Source: Enterobacter hormaechei subsp. xiangfangensis (GTDB lineage Bacteria > Pseudomonadota > Gammaproteobacteria > Enterobacterales > Enterobacteriaceae). From it: 64,000 nucleotides of DNA. Below, piece after piece: positions 31,963-41,701 of this stretch. Each line of letters starts with the position of its first letter. Position 1 is the first letter of the stretch. The notes under the pieces are model-generated. The model saw nothing but the letters and a program-made list of their open reading frames with translations, ran no database searches and was not told the origin of the DNA. Location of the stretch: assembly GCF_001729785.1 (NCBI RefSeq), contig NZ_CP017183.1:3596001-3660000 (forward strand), given 5' to 3'. A program made the position numbers and the translations under genes.

Positions 31963-32726
31963 CGGATACGCGCCTCATCCACAATGTTGTTCAGGTTCGC
32001 CACGATCTCATTGAGACGCGGATCGTTCTCGGCCTCCAGCCAGCGCGCCACCTGATGGTCGCCCTGGCTGAGCAGACGCAGATAATCGTCGGCAATCTGG
32101 CGTCCGTAGCGGTAGCCCGCCAGCCTGCGTGCCGTGCGGTCGATCTTCACCCGCAGCGGTTGCACCATATCCGGGTGCAGGATAGTGGCTGGCTGGTTGT
32201 CCAGCTCGCCTGGCTCGCGGGCGTGGATCTTCTGCTCCAGCAGGCCGAGCGCCATGGCAAAACCGTACAGCGTGGCGGCGGGCGTCGGCGGGCAGCCCGG
32301 AATGTAGACGTCCACCGGCACGATTTTGTCGGTGCCGCCCCAGACGCAGTAAAGATCGTGGAAGATGCCGCCGCTGTTGCCGCAGGCGCCGTAGGAGATG
32401 CAGATTTTCGGATCCGGCGCAGACTGCCAGGCGCGCAGCGCAGGCGAGCGCATCGCGCGGGTGACCGCGCCGGTGAACAGCAGGATATCCGCGTGGCGCG
32501 GGGACGGCACCACCTTGATGCCGAAGCGCTCGGCGTCAAACAGCGGCGACAGCGTAGCGAAGATCTCAATCTCGCAGCCGTTGCAGCCACCGCAGTCCAC
32601 GCGATAGACGTAGGCCGAGCGTTTGATTTTTTTCAGCAGCGACGCCTTCATGCTGGCGATGGACTCCTCCACCGTCAGCGGCACCGGAATGCCGTTAGCG
32701 TCGCGCGGGCCGAGTAAGTTTTCCAT
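31959..32726 (-). CDS. hycG: Hydrogenase 3 small subunit HycG
   Basis: The 255-residue [4Fe-4S] protein is the small hydrogenase subunit, related to NuoB. Cluster ligands lie in [12 protein letters not shown] near residue 44, [12 protein letters not shown] near 111 and [11 protein letters not shown] near 141. It passes electrons between HycF/HycB and the [NiFe] site in HycE. It shares one base with hycF. Confidence 0.96.
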   Translation of the reverse strand: MENLLGPRDANGIPVPLTVEESIASMKASLLKKIKRSAYVYRVDCGGCNGCEIEIFATLSPLFDAERFGIKVVPSPRHADILLFTGAVTRAMRSPALRAWQSAPDPKICISYGACGNSGGIFHDLYCVWGGTDKIVPVDVYIPGCPPTPAATLYGFAMALGLLEQKIHAREPGELDNQPATILHPDMVQPLRVKIDRTARRLAGYRYGRQIADDYLRLLSQGDHQVARWLEAENDPRLNEIVANLNNIVDEARIR

Positions 32727-33268
32727 CAGCTGGCCTCTCTCATATGGCGGGTTAAATCGATGCGGTCAGACGGCAGCAGGCATTTCTGACGCTTGCACTC
32801 CGGGCAGGTTTCGAAGCTTTCACGGTGATGCTCCGCGCGGACGTCGCCGTTGTGCTTCAGCAGCGCGATGGCGTAGTCGATCTCTTTTTGCACGGCGAAC
32901 GGACGCTTGCAGACGCGGCAGTTGCACAGCGCAAAGCGCGATTGCTGGAGGAAGTCCTCTTTTTTCCACACCGCCAGCTCGTACTCCTGAGACAGGCGAA
33001 TGGCGACCGTCGGGCAGACCTCCTCGCAGCGGCCGCAGAAGATGCAGCGCCCGAGGTTAAACTGCCAGGCCAGCTCGCCGGTTTTCAGGTCCGTTTCCAC
33101 CGTTAAGGCATTCGACGGGCAGGCGTTGACGCAGGCCGCGCAGCCGATGCACTGCTGCGGGTTGTGCTCCGGCTTGCCGCGAAAGTTTTTATCAACCGGG
33201 ATCGGCTCCAGCGGATAACTGCTGGTCTGCGCGCCGGTTTTGATCACTTTTTTGATAAAGGTAAACAT
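32726..33268 (-). CDS. hycF: Formate hydrogenlyase iron-sulfur subunit HycF
   Basis: The 180-residue protein is NuoI-like with two [4Fe-4S] motifs, [12 protein letters not shown] near residue 41 and [12 protein letters not shown] near 76. A C-terminal domain adds four more cysteines (CNCRVC near 115 and CPECKRQKC near 160). It links electron flow from formate dehydrogenase to the small subunit. It is followed by hycG with a one-base overlap. Confidence 0.95.
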   Translation of the reverse strand: MFTFIKKVIKTGAQTSSYPLEPIPVDKNFRGKPEHNPQQCIGCAACVNACPSNALTVETDLKTGELAWQFNLGRCIFCGRCEEVCPTVAIRLSQEYELAVWKKEDFLQQSRFALCNCRVCKRPFAVQKEIDYAIALLKHNGDVRAEHHRESFETCPECKRQKCLLPSDRIDLTRHMREAS

Positions 33269-33277
33269 GGCGAATCC

Positions 33278-34987
33278 TTATTTCAGCGGCGAGTTCTTAC
33301 GTTCGATGCTGTAGCGCTCAAGCTCTTTGTACGGCACCACCTGGCTTTTCTTCTTGCGCACGTCCACGACGGTCATGCGGTCGGTGCAGGAGTAACACGG
33401 GTCGAGGCTGCCGATGATCAGCGGCGCGTCGGAGACCGTGTTGCCGCGAAGCATGTAGCGCAGGGTTGGCCAGTTGGCGTAGGTCGCCGCACGGCAGCGC
33501 CAGCGGTAGAGCTTCTGGTTGTCGCCGGTCATGCTCCAGTGGATGTCGTCCCCGCGCGGCGCTTCGGCAAAGCCGAGGGCAAAGCGGTTTGGAATGTAGG
33601 TGAAGCCTTCCACCATCAGCGGGCCGCCCGGCAGGTTATCGAGTCCGTAGTCAATCATGTTCAGCGCGGTGAACACCTCGTTGATGCGCACCTTCAGACG
33701 GGAGATGACGTCGCAGCCCTGCTCGCTGTGCACGGTCATCGGCAGCAGGCCGTAGCCGACGAACGGGTGATCGGCGCGGGTGTCGCGGGCGTGGCCGCTG
33801 GCGCGCACCATCGGACCAACGTTACTGAAGTCGCGGGCGATTTCCGGGTCAAGACGACCAATCCCGACGGTGCGCTGCTCAATGTTGGGCGTGCTGAGCA
33901 GCATATCCACCAGCTCCTGCACGTCCCGGCGCATCTGCTGCGCCAGCTGGCGGGTCTGGATCATGTCGTCTTTCAGCAGGTCGCGGCGGATCCCGCCGAT
34001 CAGGTTCAGGCCGTAGGTTTTACGCGCCCCGGTAAGGATCTCCGCCATCTTCATCGACGCCTCGCGCACGCGGAAGAACTGCATAAACCCGGAGTCAAAT
34101 CCGACGAAATGGCAGGCCAGGCCGAGGTTCAGCAGGTGCGAGTGCAGGCGCTCCACCTCCAGCAGAATGGCGCGGATCATCTGCGCGCGTTCCGGCACCA
34201 CGATCCCCATGCCGTTTTCCACCGAGGTGGTGTAGGCGGTGCTGTGGGCAAAGCCGCAGATGCCGCACACGCGGTCAGAAAGAAACGTGACTTCGTTGTA
34301 GCCCATGCGGGTCTCCGCCAGCTTCTCCATGCCGCGGTGGACGTAGAACAGGCGGTAGTCGGCGTCGATAATGTTCTCGCCGTCGACGAACAGGCGGAAG
34401 TGGCCCGGTTCGTCAGAGGTAACGTGCAGCGGGCCAATCGGCACCACGTTATTCTTCTTGCTGCCCAGCTCGTTGATGAACTCGTAGGTTTCGCTGTCGG
34501 TGGTTGGGGCTGGGCGCTGGCGGTAGTCCATGCTGTCCTTGCGCAGCGGATAGAGTTCATCCGGCCAGTCGTCCGGCAGCACCAGGCGACGCTCGTCAGG
34601 CAGGCCAACCGGCACCAGGCCGTACATGTCGCGCACTTCGCGCTCGCCCCAGACGGCGGCGGGCACGCGCGGCGTGACGGACGGGTATTCCGGTTTATTC
34701 GGGTCGACCTCGACGCGCACGGTGATCCAGCACTTCTCGCCCTGCTCCATCGACATCACGTAGTACACCGCGTAACTGCCGCACAGCTGGCGCTCGTCGT
34801 TACCGAACAACACCGACAGCCAGCCGCCCTGCTGGTAGTAGAGAAACTCCACCACTTCCGGCAGATAGTTCACCTTAATGGTGACGGTGATCTGGTCTTT
34901 GGTTTGCCAGGACTCCTCCAGCACCACGCCCGGGAAAGCCTGATGCAACGCGGCGAGATACTGCTGACCTTTCTTTTCTTCAGACAT
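33278..34987 (-). CDS. hycE: Hydrogenase 3 large subunit precursor HycE
   Basis: The 569-residue catalytic subunit has an N-terminal NuoC-like domain and a [NiFe] large-subunit domain. Nickel ligands are in DRVCGICGFAHST near residue 241 and DPCYSCTDRMTV near 530. The segment after the last ligand is the extension removed by HycI. It makes H2 from electrons of formate. The start is the second in-frame ATG (34987, MSEEKKGQQ), by homology; two extra residues upstream are possible. Confidence 0.97.
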   Translation of the reverse strand: MSEEKKGQQYLAALHQAFPGVVLEESWQTKDQITVTIKVNYLPEVVEFLYYQQGGWLSVLFGNDERQLCGSYAVYYVMSMEQGEKCWITVRVEVDPNKPEYPSVTPRVPAAVWGEREVRDMYGLVPVGLPDERRLVLPDDWPDELYPLRKDSMDYRQRPAPTTDSETYEFINELGSKKNNVVPIGPLHVTSDEPGHFRLFVDGENIIDADYRLFYVHRGMEKLAETRMGYNEVTFLSDRVCGICGFAHSTAYTTSVENGMGIVVPERAQMIRAILLEVERLHSHLLNLGLACHFVGFDSGFMQFFRVREASMKMAEILTGARKTYGLNLIGGIRRDLLKDDMIQTRQLAQQMRRDVQELVDMLLSTPNIEQRTVGIGRLDPEIARDFSNVGPMVRASGHARDTRADHPFVGYGLLPMTVHSEQGCDVISRLKVRINEVFTALNMIDYGLDNLPGGPLMVEGFTYIPNRFALGFAEAPRGDDIHWSMTGDNQKLYRWRCRAATYANWPTLRYMLRGNTVSDAPLIIGSLDPCYSCTDRMTVVDVRKKKSQVVPYKELERYSIERKNSPLK

Positions 34988-35002
34988 AAACACTCTCTTT
35001 AA

Positions 35003-35926
35003 TCACGCCACCAGCAAGGAGACGAACGCTAAAAATGCAAAACCAAAACCAGCCCAGGTAATGCGTGACGTTTCGACAAAACGCAGGCGCGCCATGCTGT
35101 TTTCAAACAGGGCAATGACCAGCACGCCGATAAGCAGCTTGAGCACAGCCACCACCACGGCCAGCAGCAGGCCGCCCGCAGAGAAGTTCGTCATCTGCCC
35201 CCACGGGAAGAAAACGCCGACGAACATCTGCAACACCACCAGCTGCTTGAGACTGATGCCCCACTTCAGCACCGCAAAGCCGTAGCCGCTGTACTCGGTG
35301 AGCGGCCCCTCCTGTAATTCCTGCTCCGCTTCCGCGAGATCGAACGGCAGCTTGCCCATCTCGATAAACGTGGCGAACGCGCAGGCGCAGAGCGCCAGCA
35401 CCAGCGGGAGCGAACGTGAAACCGGCCAGTGGTAAACGGTGTCGGTGATGAAACTGATGTGGGTCGAGCCTGCAACCTGCGCGGCGACCCACAGCCCCAG
35501 CAGCAGAATTGGCTCAACCAGCACGCCGAGCATCGCCTCGCGGCTGGCACCGATACCCGTAAACGGGCTGCCGGTGTCCAGGCCCGCAATCGCAAAGAAG
35601 AAACGCGCGATGGCGAAGAGGTAGATCAGCGTAATCAGATCGCCCAGCACCGGCAGCGGCGACGCCACCGTCACCACCGGCAGCGCGGTGGCGATGGTCA
35701 GCATCACGCCCACCATCACAAACGGCGTCAGGCGGAACACCCAGCCCGCGGCATCCGGCGCGACGCTCTGACGGGAGAGCAGTTTGAAGAGATCGCGGTA
35801 CTCCTGGAGCACGCCAGGTCCGCGACGGTTGTGCAGCCGGGCGCGCGCCACGCGCGTGATGCCCGACAGCAGCGGCGCGGCGGCGAACAGCACCAGCGCC
35901 TGAAGAATTGCCAGTAACAGACTCAT
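35003..35926 (-). CDS. hycD: Formate hydrogenlyase membrane subunit HycD
   Basis: The 307-residue protein is NuoH-like with about eight membrane helices and the conserved RARLHNRRGPGVLQEYRDL loop near residue 30 and EQELQEGPLTEYSGYG near 200. It anchors the soluble arm to the membrane. The start MSLLLAILQALVLF at 35926 is chosen by length (307 in E. coli) over an 8-residue extension that would overlap hycC. Two bases separate it from hycC. Confidence 0.96.
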   Translation of the reverse strand: MSLLLAILQALVLFAAAPLLSGITRVARARLHNRRGPGVLQEYRDLFKLLSRQSVAPDAAGWVFRLTPFVMVGVMLTIATALPVVTVASPLPVLGDLITLIYLFAIARFFFAIAGLDTGSPFTGIGASREAMLGVLVEPILLLGLWVAAQVAGSTHISFITDTVYHWPVSRSLPLVLALCACAFATFIEMGKLPFDLAEAEQELQEGPLTEYSGYGFAVLKWGISLKQLVVLQMFVGVFFPWGQMTNFSAGGLLLAVVVAVLKLLIGVLVIALFENSMARLRFVETSRITWAGFGFAFLAFVSLLVA

Positions 35927-35927
35927 G

Positions 35928-37742
35928 TCAGGCTCCTCGTGAAATGACAATCACCACCAGCACCGCCAGCTCGATCAGCGCCAGGCGGCGGAACAGTACG
36001 GGCACGGCGGCCCCCTGCCAGCCCGGCACCCAGCCCACCGGGTTCAGCCAGTGTCGCAGCTTCAGCACGGCGGCAAAGTTCTCTTTCACCGGCATGGCGA
36101 AACCGTGGGCGGTGATGACCATCGACTGCTCGTGTTCGTAGCCGCAGGCCCACGCCGCGCCGCGCGAGCGGGAGGCGAGACGGTCGCGTCTGAAGAACAG
36201 CATCAGCACGAACGGCAGGAGCGGCGCGGCAATCAGCAGCAGCGCCATCATCGGCTGGGAAACGACGGTATGCGCCGTGACCAGCGGCAGCGGAATAGCC
36301 TGGCCCAGCTGCGGCAGCAGCCACGGCGCGGCAACCCCGCCCGCGATGCAGCACAGCGCCAGCGCGACCACGCTGGTGGTCATCAGTACCGGGGCGCAGC
36401 AGGCGTTTTCCGCTTCTCGGGTGCGCGGCGCGCCCAGGAAGGTGACACCGTAAACTTTAGCCATACACATCACCGCCAGCGCGCCGGTGATCGCCAGGCC
36501 CACCGCCAGCAGCGGGCCGAGTAAACGCCCGATAAACGCCTCGCTCTGGCCGAGGGCGAAGAAGGATTGATAAATCACCCACTCGCCGGCAAAGCCGTTC
36601 AGCGGCGGCAGCGCAGCCATCGCCATCAGCCCGACCAGCATCGCCAGCGAAATGACGGGCATTTTTTTGCCAATCCCGCCGAGCTTCTCAATATCGCGGT
36701 GCCCGGTGCGGAACCAGACGCTGCCCGCGCCGAGGAACAGGGTGCTTTTAAACAGGCTGTGGTTGATAAGGTGATACAGACCGCCAATAAACCCGGCGGC
36801 AATCAGCGCCGGCTGGTTGAGCGCCAGCCCGGTGACGCCTGCGCCCATGCCGAGCAGGATAATCCCGATGTTCTCCAGGGTGTGGTACGCCAGCAGACGC
36901 TGGATGTTGTGCTCCATCAGCGCGTAGAGGCCACCGACGAACGCGGTGATCATCCCCGCAATCAGCAACGCCACGCCCCACCACAGCGGCGGCCGATCGC
37001 CCGTCAGGGTTATCGTCAGGATGCCGAACAGACCGACCTTCATCACCACGGTGGAGAACAGCGCAGCGGCCGGGGCTGAGGCATTGGCATGCGCCTGCGG
37101 CACCCAGCCGTGCAGCGGGATTATCCCGGCCAGCAGGCCAAAACCGACTACGCTCAACAGCCAGACGTCGTTGCCCAGCGGCTGGCCGTTAAGCGCGGCG
37201 AAATCCAGCGTGCCGAAACGCTGCCACACCAGCCAGCAGGCCAGCGCCAGCAGCAGCGTGCCGAGACGTCCGAGCGCAAACCACAGCTTGCCGGAGGCGC
37301 TGCATCCGGTCAGGAACACGCCGCACAGGGCCATGATTTCAGCCATCACCACCAGCGCGCCGAGGTTGCTGGCGACAACGGTACAGACCGCGGCGGCCAT
37401 CAACAGGTTAACCAGCAGGCCGTTGGCTTTGGTGTGCTGATGGCGGTGCCAGTCGATATTAAACAGGCTGATAAACAGCCCGCACAGGCCAAAGGTTATC
37501 AGCCAGATGGCGTTCAGCGGCGTAAGCTCAACGGCGTGGTGAATCAGCGGGATGAGGGTGTCGACGGATTGCCCGTCGATCAGGACAACCCCGCCCGCCG
37601 CCAGCGTCATCAGGCTGCCGACCGCCCCGCCGATACCGGCGATCACGCCGCTCAGCGTTTTATGGAAGGCGAGGAGCAGCGCCAGGACAGCGGCGGCGGC
37701 AAACCAGGCCACGCCGCTGGTCATCATAACTATCGCGTTCAT
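35928..37742 (-). CDS. hycC: Formate hydrogenlyase membrane subunit HycC
   Basis: The 604-residue protein (608 in E. coli) is a NuoL/M/N-like antiporter-type subunit with about 14-15 membrane helices. Conserved parts are GWVPQAHANASAPAAALFST near residue 213 and HTLENIGIILLG near 283. It may couple hydrogen production to ion movement, which is debated. It overlaps hycB by 4 bases. Confidence 0.96.
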   Translation of the reverse strand: MNAIVMMTSGVAWFAAAAVLALLLAFHKTLSGVIAGIGGAVGSLMTLAAGGVVLIDGQSVDTLIPLIHHAVELTPLNAIWLITFGLCGLFISLFNIDWHRHQHTKANGLLVNLLMAAAVCTVVASNLGALVVMAEIMALCGVFLTGCSASGKLWFALGRLGTLLLALACWLVWQRFGTLDFAALNGQPLGNDVWLLSVVGFGLLAGIIPLHGWVPQAHANASAPAAALFSTVVMKVGLFGILTITLTGDRPPLWWGVALLIAGMITAFVGGLYALMEHNIQRLLAYHTLENIGIILLGMGAGVTGLALNQPALIAAGFIGGLYHLINHSLFKSTLFLGAGSVWFRTGHRDIEKLGGIGKKMPVISLAMLVGLMAMAALPPLNGFAGEWVIYQSFFALGQSEAFIGRLLGPLLAVGLAITGALAVMCMAKVYGVTFLGAPRTREAENACCAPVLMTTSVVALALCCIAGGVAAPWLLPQLGQAIPLPLVTAHTVVSQPMMALLLIAAPLLPFVLMLFFRRDRLASRSRGAAWACGYEHEQSMVITAHGFAMPVKENFAAVLKLRHWLNPVGWVPGWQGAAVPVLFRRLALIELAVLVVIVISRGA

Positions 37743-38347
37743 TTCGCCCCCTCGTTAAGCGCCCGCAGCAGCGAAAGATCGCCGACGTCGGTATTGATGG
37801 TCAGCTCACGCTTGCGTTTGCTGGTGCGAGCGATGTCGCGGATGTTGACCAGGACCAGCGCCCGGGTCGGGCAGGTCCGCACGCAGGCCGGACCCTGCTC
37901 ATCGAAGCTGCACAGGTCGCACTTCACCGCAACGGCGCGAATGCCCGGCACCCAGTCCAGCAGCGTGCTCACACGTGCCGGAGCCGGTGGCGCAGGCGGC
38001 GCTTTCGGGGTATTGGCATTCGCCGGAATATGCAGCGGACGGCTGCCGGAAAACTCAATGGCGCCGAACGGACAGGCGATGCCGCACAGCTTGCAGCTCA
38101 CGCACAGGCTTTCGTTCAGCTGTACCGCGCCGTCAACGCGGGTGATGGCATTGACAGGACAAACGCCCGCGCACGGGGCGTCTTCACAGTGGTGACAGAG
38201 CTGCGGGGCAGACTCTTTCTCATTACGCATGACGCGCAGGCGCGGCATGGACTGTAGCCCGTGCAGGCGGTGCGTTTCCGAGCACGCCGCCTCACAGGTC
38301 CGACAGCCAATACAGACCGTCGAGTCAGCAATTACAAAACGGTTCAC
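37739..38347 (-). CDS. hycB: Formate hydrogenlyase electron-transfer subunit HycB
   Basis: The 202-residue ferredoxin-like subunit carries electrons from formate dehydrogenase H. It has four cysteine clusters ([35 protein letters not shown] and CDLC...CVRTC). A Pro/Ala-rich insert (APPAPPAPA near residue 118) separates clusters three and four. It is related to HydN. The gene begins 73 bases after hycA, with an FhlA-like site in that gap. Confidence 0.95.
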   Translation of the reverse strand: MNRFVIADSTVCIGCRTCEAACSETHRLHGLQSMPRLRVMRNEKESAPQLCHHCEDAPCAGVCPVNAITRVDGAVQLNESLCVSCKLCGIACPFGAIEFSGSRPLHIPANANTPKAPPAPPAPARVSTLLDWVPGIRAVAVKCDLCSFDEQGPACVRTCPTRALVLVNIRDIARTSKRKRELTINTDVGDLSLLRALNEGAK

Positions 38348-38389
38348 CGGGTCATCCTCTGGTGATGGTCATTTTTGACGAAAAAAAAC

Positions 38390-38402
38390 TGTCTTATCGA
38401 CA
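38390..38402. promoter_or_regulatory. FhlA-like site between hycA and hycB
   Basis: TGTCTTATCGACA matches the motif TGTCATTTCGACA of the hyc-hyp intergenic region at 11 of 13 positions, and a further TCGACA follows at 38409. FhlA binding between hycA and hycB is known in E. coli. The motif match is my own inference. Confidence 0.5.
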
Positions 38403-38420
38403 CTTCTCGACACTCGCTTT

Positions 38421-38885
38421 TCAGGCCACGTTCGCGGAGGATTTTCCGTCGATCAGCTGTTTCAGGTTGATCGGCTGATCGTGCTCAACGGCGGCGTAGA
38501 GGCCGTTATAAACCGGCGCTATTTTCTCCAGATAGTGCTCCAGCACCTGCTGGCGATCGCGGTTGCTGACGTGACCGTCCACCATGCCGTCGGCCATCAG
38601 TTGAGCTTTCGCAATACACTGTTTTTCACCCTCTTTTGTCTCAACGTAATACTCAATGGTGTGGCTGTTGAAGCTCTCCGCCAGGGTGACAAAAATCGTG
38701 AAGTGACCAAACAACACAAAGCGCATGTCCCCCTGCGCCGCGCAGCTCATGGCATGGTGCAGACGGGCTTTTGACAGGGTGATCCCCTGAATCAGAGAGT
38801 TGCAGTAGAGGTGCCACTGATCCTGAAGCTGCTGATGACGTTGCGCGATGTAATCCGCTTTTTCGCTAATTTCCCAAATAGTCAT
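38421..38885 (-). CDS. hycA: Formate hydrogenlyase repressor HycA
   Basis: The 154-residue cytosolic protein starts MTIWEISEKADYIAQRHQQL and matches E. coli HycA (153), which counteracts FhlA. It is promoter-proximal in the hyc operon. A 41-residue upstream extension would reach across the sigma-54 promoter and is rejected. Confidence 0.95.
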   Translation of the reverse strand: MTIWEISEKADYIAQRHQQLQDQWHLYCNSLIQGITLSKARLHHAMSCAAQGDMRFVLFGHFTIFVTLAESFNSHTIEYYVETKEGEKQCIAKAQLMADGMVDGHVSNRDRQQVLEHYLEKIAPVYNGLYAAVEHDQPINLKQLIDGKSSANVA

Positions 38886-38919
38886 AAAAGGTATCCGGTT
38901 AATGGAGTTAGCGGCTGTT

Positions 38920-38936
38920 AAGCAGTTTTCGTGCCA
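38920..38936 (-). promoter_or_regulatory. Sigma-54 promoter of the hyc operon
   Basis: On the reverse strand TGGCACGAAAACTGCTT has perfect GG-N10-GC spacing. It lies 35 bases upstream of hycA. Confidence 0.88.
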
Positions 38937-38994
38937 GCTTTTAATTTGTTGATTTAAATAGCTTTTAACAAGATACGTACTGTCACCGCCGCGG

Positions 38995-39015
38995 TGTCGA
39001 CGTGTCATTTCGACA
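38995..39015. promoter_or_regulatory. Probable FhlA upstream activating sequence (hyc/hyp)
   Basis: TGTCGA (38995-39000) and TCGACA (39010-39015) form a palindrome with a 9-base spacer. The right part reads TGTCATTTCGACA. It lies between the hyc and hyp sigma-54 promoters, where FhlA binds in E. coli, about 60 bases from one and 40 from the other. Confidence 0.6.
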
Positions 39016-39050
39016 GCGTTGACATCGTCACGCCGTAACGCAAATCAAGC

Positions 39051-39066
39051 TGGCACTGTTATTGCA
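39051..39066 (+). promoter_or_regulatory. Sigma-54 promoter of the hyp operon
   Basis: TGGCACTGTTATTGCA has perfect GG-N10-GC spacing, 30 bases upstream of hypA, on the opposite strand to the hyc promoter. Confidence 0.88.
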
Positions 39067-39095
39067 TTGAAGGGGCAATTCATTAAGGAGGCGTC

Positions 39096-39446
39096 ATGCA
39101 CGAAATCACCCTCTGCCAGCGGGCACTGGAACTTATCGAACAGCAGGCTGTGCAGAACCATGCGAAGCGCGTGACCGGCGTCTGGCTGAAGGTCGGGGCG
39201 TTTTCCTGCGTCGAGACCAGCGCCCTCACCTTCTGTTTTGAGCTGGTGTGCCGCGGCACGCTGGCGGAAGGTTGCGCACTGCATATCGAGGAGCAGCAGG
39301 CAGAGTGCTGGTGCGAACAGTGTCAGGAGTACGTCACGCTGTTGTCATCGAAGGTACAGCGCTGTCCGCAGTGCCAGAGCAGCGGGCTGCGCATCGTGGC
39401 GGATGACGGTATGCAGATCCAACGCCTCGAAATCGAGAAGGAGTAA
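39096..39446 (+). CDS. hypA: Nickel metallochaperone HypA
   Basis: The 116-residue protein starts MHEITLCQRALELIEQQAVQ; the N-terminal Met-His-Glu binds nickel. The zinc site is formed by CWCEQC near residue 72 and CPQC near 90. It delivers nickel to HycE together with HypB. It is first in hypABCDE-fhlA and lies 3 bases before hypB. Confidence 0.96.
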   Translation: MHEITLCQRALELIEQQAVQNHAKRVTGVWLKVGAFSCVETSALTFCFELVCRGTLAEGCALHIEEQQAECWCEQCQEYVTLLSSKVQRCPQCQSSGLRIVADDGMQIQRLEIEKE

Positions 39447-39449
39447 AGT

Positions 39450-40313
39450 ATGTGTAGTACCTGCGGTTGCGCTGAAGGCAACCTGTATATCGAAGGGGAT
39501 GAACACCGCCCCCACTCCGCGTTTCGCTCCGCGCCCTTTTCCCCTGCCCCGCGTCCCGCGGCGGCACTGACCGGCATCACCTTCGCGCCGCAGCGTTCCG
39601 ACGCGGGTGACCTGCATTACGGCCGCGGCGAAGCGGGCACCCACGCGCCGGGCATCAGCCAGCGCCAGATGCTGGAGGTGGAGATTAATGTGCTGGATAA
39701 AAACAACCAGCTCGCCGTCCGCAATCGCGCCCGCTTTGCCGCGCGCGAACAGCTGGTGCTGAACCTGGTCTCCAGCCCCGGCTCCGGTAAAACCACGCTG
39801 CTGACCGAAACCCTCAAACGGCTGAATAAACGTGTCTCCTGCGCCGTTATCGAAGGTGACCAGCAAACGGTAAACGACGCCGCGCGCATCCGCGAAACCG
39901 GTACGCCTGCGATTCAGGTCAACACCGGGAAAGGGTGCCATCTGGACGCGCAGATGATTGCCGACGCCGCCCCGCGCCTGCCGCTGGCGAACAACGGCAT
40001 CCTGTTCATTGAAAACGTCGGCAACCTGGTCTGCCCGGCAAGCTTCGACCTCGGCGAGCGGCATAAAGTGGCGGTACTCTCCGTGACCGAAGGGGAAGAC
40101 AAGCCGCTGAAGTATCCGCATATGTTTGCCGCCGCCTCCCTCATGCTGCTGAACAAAGTCGACCTGCTGCCGTACCTGAATTTCGACGTGGATAAGTGCC
40201 TGGCTTACGCCCGCGAAGTGAATCCGGACATTGAGATCCTGCTGGTTTCCGCCACGCGCGGCGACGGGATGGACGCCTGGCTGAACTGGCTGGAGAACGA
40301 ACGATGTGCATAG
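39450..40313 (+). CDS. hypB: Nickel-loading GTPase HypB
   Basis: The 287-residue GTPase begins with the high-affinity nickel motif MCSTCGC. After a Pro/Ala-rich linker it has the P loop [15 protein letters not shown] near residue 108 and the guanine-specificity NKVDLLPYL near 233. It inserts nickel with HypA. The end overlaps hypC by 10 bases. Confidence 0.96.
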   Translation: MCSTCGCAEGNLYIEGDEHRPHSAFRSAPFSPAPRPAAALTGITFAPQRSDAGDLHYGRGEAGTHAPGISQRQMLEVEINVLDKNNQLAVRNRARFAAREQLVLNLVSSPGSGKTTLLTETLKRLNKRVSCAVIEGDQQTVNDAARIRETGTPAIQVNTGKGCHLDAQMIADAAPRLPLANNGILFIENVGNLVCPASFDLGERHKVAVLSVTEGEDKPLKYPHMFAAASLMLLNKVDLLPYLNFDVDKCLAYAREVNPDIEILLVSATRGDGMDAWLNWLENERCA

Positions 40314-40576
40314 GCGTCCCCGGACAAATTCATTCCATCGACGGCAATCAGGCCAAAGTGGAGGTCTGCGGCATCCTGCGCGATGTCGACCTGACGCTGG
40401 TAGGCAGCCACGATGAGACCGGCGCATCGCGTCTCGGCCAGTGGGTGCTGGTCCACGTAGGTTTTGCCATGAGCATGATTAATGAGGAAGAAGCCCGCGA
40501 CACGCTGGACGCGCTACAGAATATGTTTGACGTCGAGCCGGACGTGGGCGCCCTGCTGTATGGGGAGGAACGATAA
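40304..40576 (+). CDS. hypC: Hydrogenase maturation chaperone HypC
   Basis: The 90-residue protein starts [14 protein letters not shown] with the essential Cys2. It carries the Fe(CN)2CO group from HypD to the hydrogenase 3 large subunit. It overlaps hypB and lies 3 bases before hypD. Confidence 0.96.
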   Translation: MCIGVPGQIHSIDGNQAKVEVCGILRDVDLTLVGSHDETGASRLGQWVLVHVGFAMSMINEEEARDTLDALQNMFDVEPDVGALLYGEER

Positions 40577-40579
40577 CAC

Positions 40580-41701
40580 ATGCGTTACGTTGATGAATAT
40601 CGCGCGCCTGAGCAGGTGTTGCAGCTTATCGATCGCCTGAAGTCCCGCGCGTCGCTGCTGGACTACACGAAAGAAAAACCGCTGCGGATCATGGAGGTGT
40701 GCGGCGGACACACCCACGCCATCTTTAAATTTGGCCTCGACCAGCTGCTGCCGGAGAACATCGAATTTATCCACGGCCCCGGCTGCCCGGTGTGCGTGCT
40801 GCCGATGGGGCGCATCGACAGCTGTCTCGACATCGCCAGCCGCCCCGGTGTGATTTTTTGTACCTTTGGCGACGCCATGCGTGTACCGGGAAAAAATGGC
40901 TCGCTGCTCCAGGCGAAGGCGCGCGGCGCGGACGTGCGGATCGTCTACTCACCGATGGATGCCCTGACGCTGGCGATGGCTAATCCTGAGCGTAAGGTCG
41001 TCTTTTTCGGGCTGGGTTTTGAAACCACCATGCCCGCCACCGCCATTACCCTCCAGCAGGCGAAAGCCCGCAACGTCACAAACTTTTACTTTTTCTGCCA
41101 GCACATCACGCTTATTCCCACGCTGCGCAGCCTGCTGGAAGCGCCGGATAACGGTATCGACGCGTTTCTGGCGCCGGGCCACGTCAGCATGGTGATCGGC
41201 ACAGAAGCCTACGGTTTTATCGCTGAACAGTACAATCGTCCGTTAGTGGTGGCTGGTTTCGAGCCACTTGATCTACTGCAAGGCGTGACCATGCTGGTTG
41301 AGCAGAAAATAGCGGCCCTGAGTGCGGTGGAAAATCAGTATCGCCGCGTGGTGCCCGATGCAGGTAACAGACGGGCACAGCAGGCCATAGCCGACGTGTT
41401 TAGCGTCGAAGGCGACAGCGAATGGCGCGGACTGGGGCTGATTGCCGAATCCGGCGTGCACCTGACGCCCGCGTATCGCGCCTTCGACGCCGAAGCGCAT
41501 TTCCGACCGCAGCCGCAGCAGGTGTGCGACGATCCCCGCGCCCGCTGTGGCGACGTACTCACCGGAAAATGCAAACCTCATCACTGCCCGTTATTTGGCA
41601 ACGCCTGTAACCCGCAAACCGCGTTTGGCGCGCTGATGGTCTCTTCAGAAGGGGCATGCGCCGCGTGGTATCACTATCGCAACCAGGAGTGTGAAGCATG
41701 A
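40580..41701 (+). CDS. hypD: Hydrogenase maturation iron-sulfur protein HypD
   Basis: The 373-residue protein is the scaffold for assembly of the Fe(CN)2CO group. Conserved parts are MEVCGGHTHAIFKFG near residue 38, GPGCPVCVLPMG near 66, FGLGFETTMPATA near 144 and the C-terminal cluster region DPRARCGDVLTGKCKPHHCP near 319. It overlaps hypE by 4 bases. Confidence 0.96.
   Translation: MRYVDEYRAPEQVLQLIDRLKSRASLLDYTKEKPLRIMEVCGGHTHAIFKFGLDQLLPENIEFIHGPGCPVCVLPMGRIDSCLDIASRPGVIFCTFGDAMRVPGKNGSLLQAKARGADVRIVYSPMDALTLAMANPERKVVFFGLGFETTMPATAITLQQAKARNVTNFYFFCQHITLIPTLRSLLEAPDNGIDAFLAPGHVSMVIGTEAYGFIAEQYNRPLVVAGFEPLDLLQGVTMLVEQKIAALSAVENQYRRVVPDAGNRRAQQAIADVFSVEGDSEWRGLGLIAESGVHLTPAYRAFDAEAHFRPQPQQVCDDPRARCGDVLTGKCKPHHCPLFGNACNPQTAFGALMVSSEGACAAWYHYRNQECEA

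Noticed and set aside
33164..35002. 612-codon open frame antisense to hycE
   Set aside because: hycE is certain on the other strand. The antisense product is a His/Val/Arg-rich composition typical of mirror frames in G+C-rich genes, with no domain, signal or plausible ribosome binding site.
39345..40427. 360-codon open frame antisense to hypA-hypB-hypC
   Set aside because: It crosses three certain genes on the opposite strand and has no domain signature.
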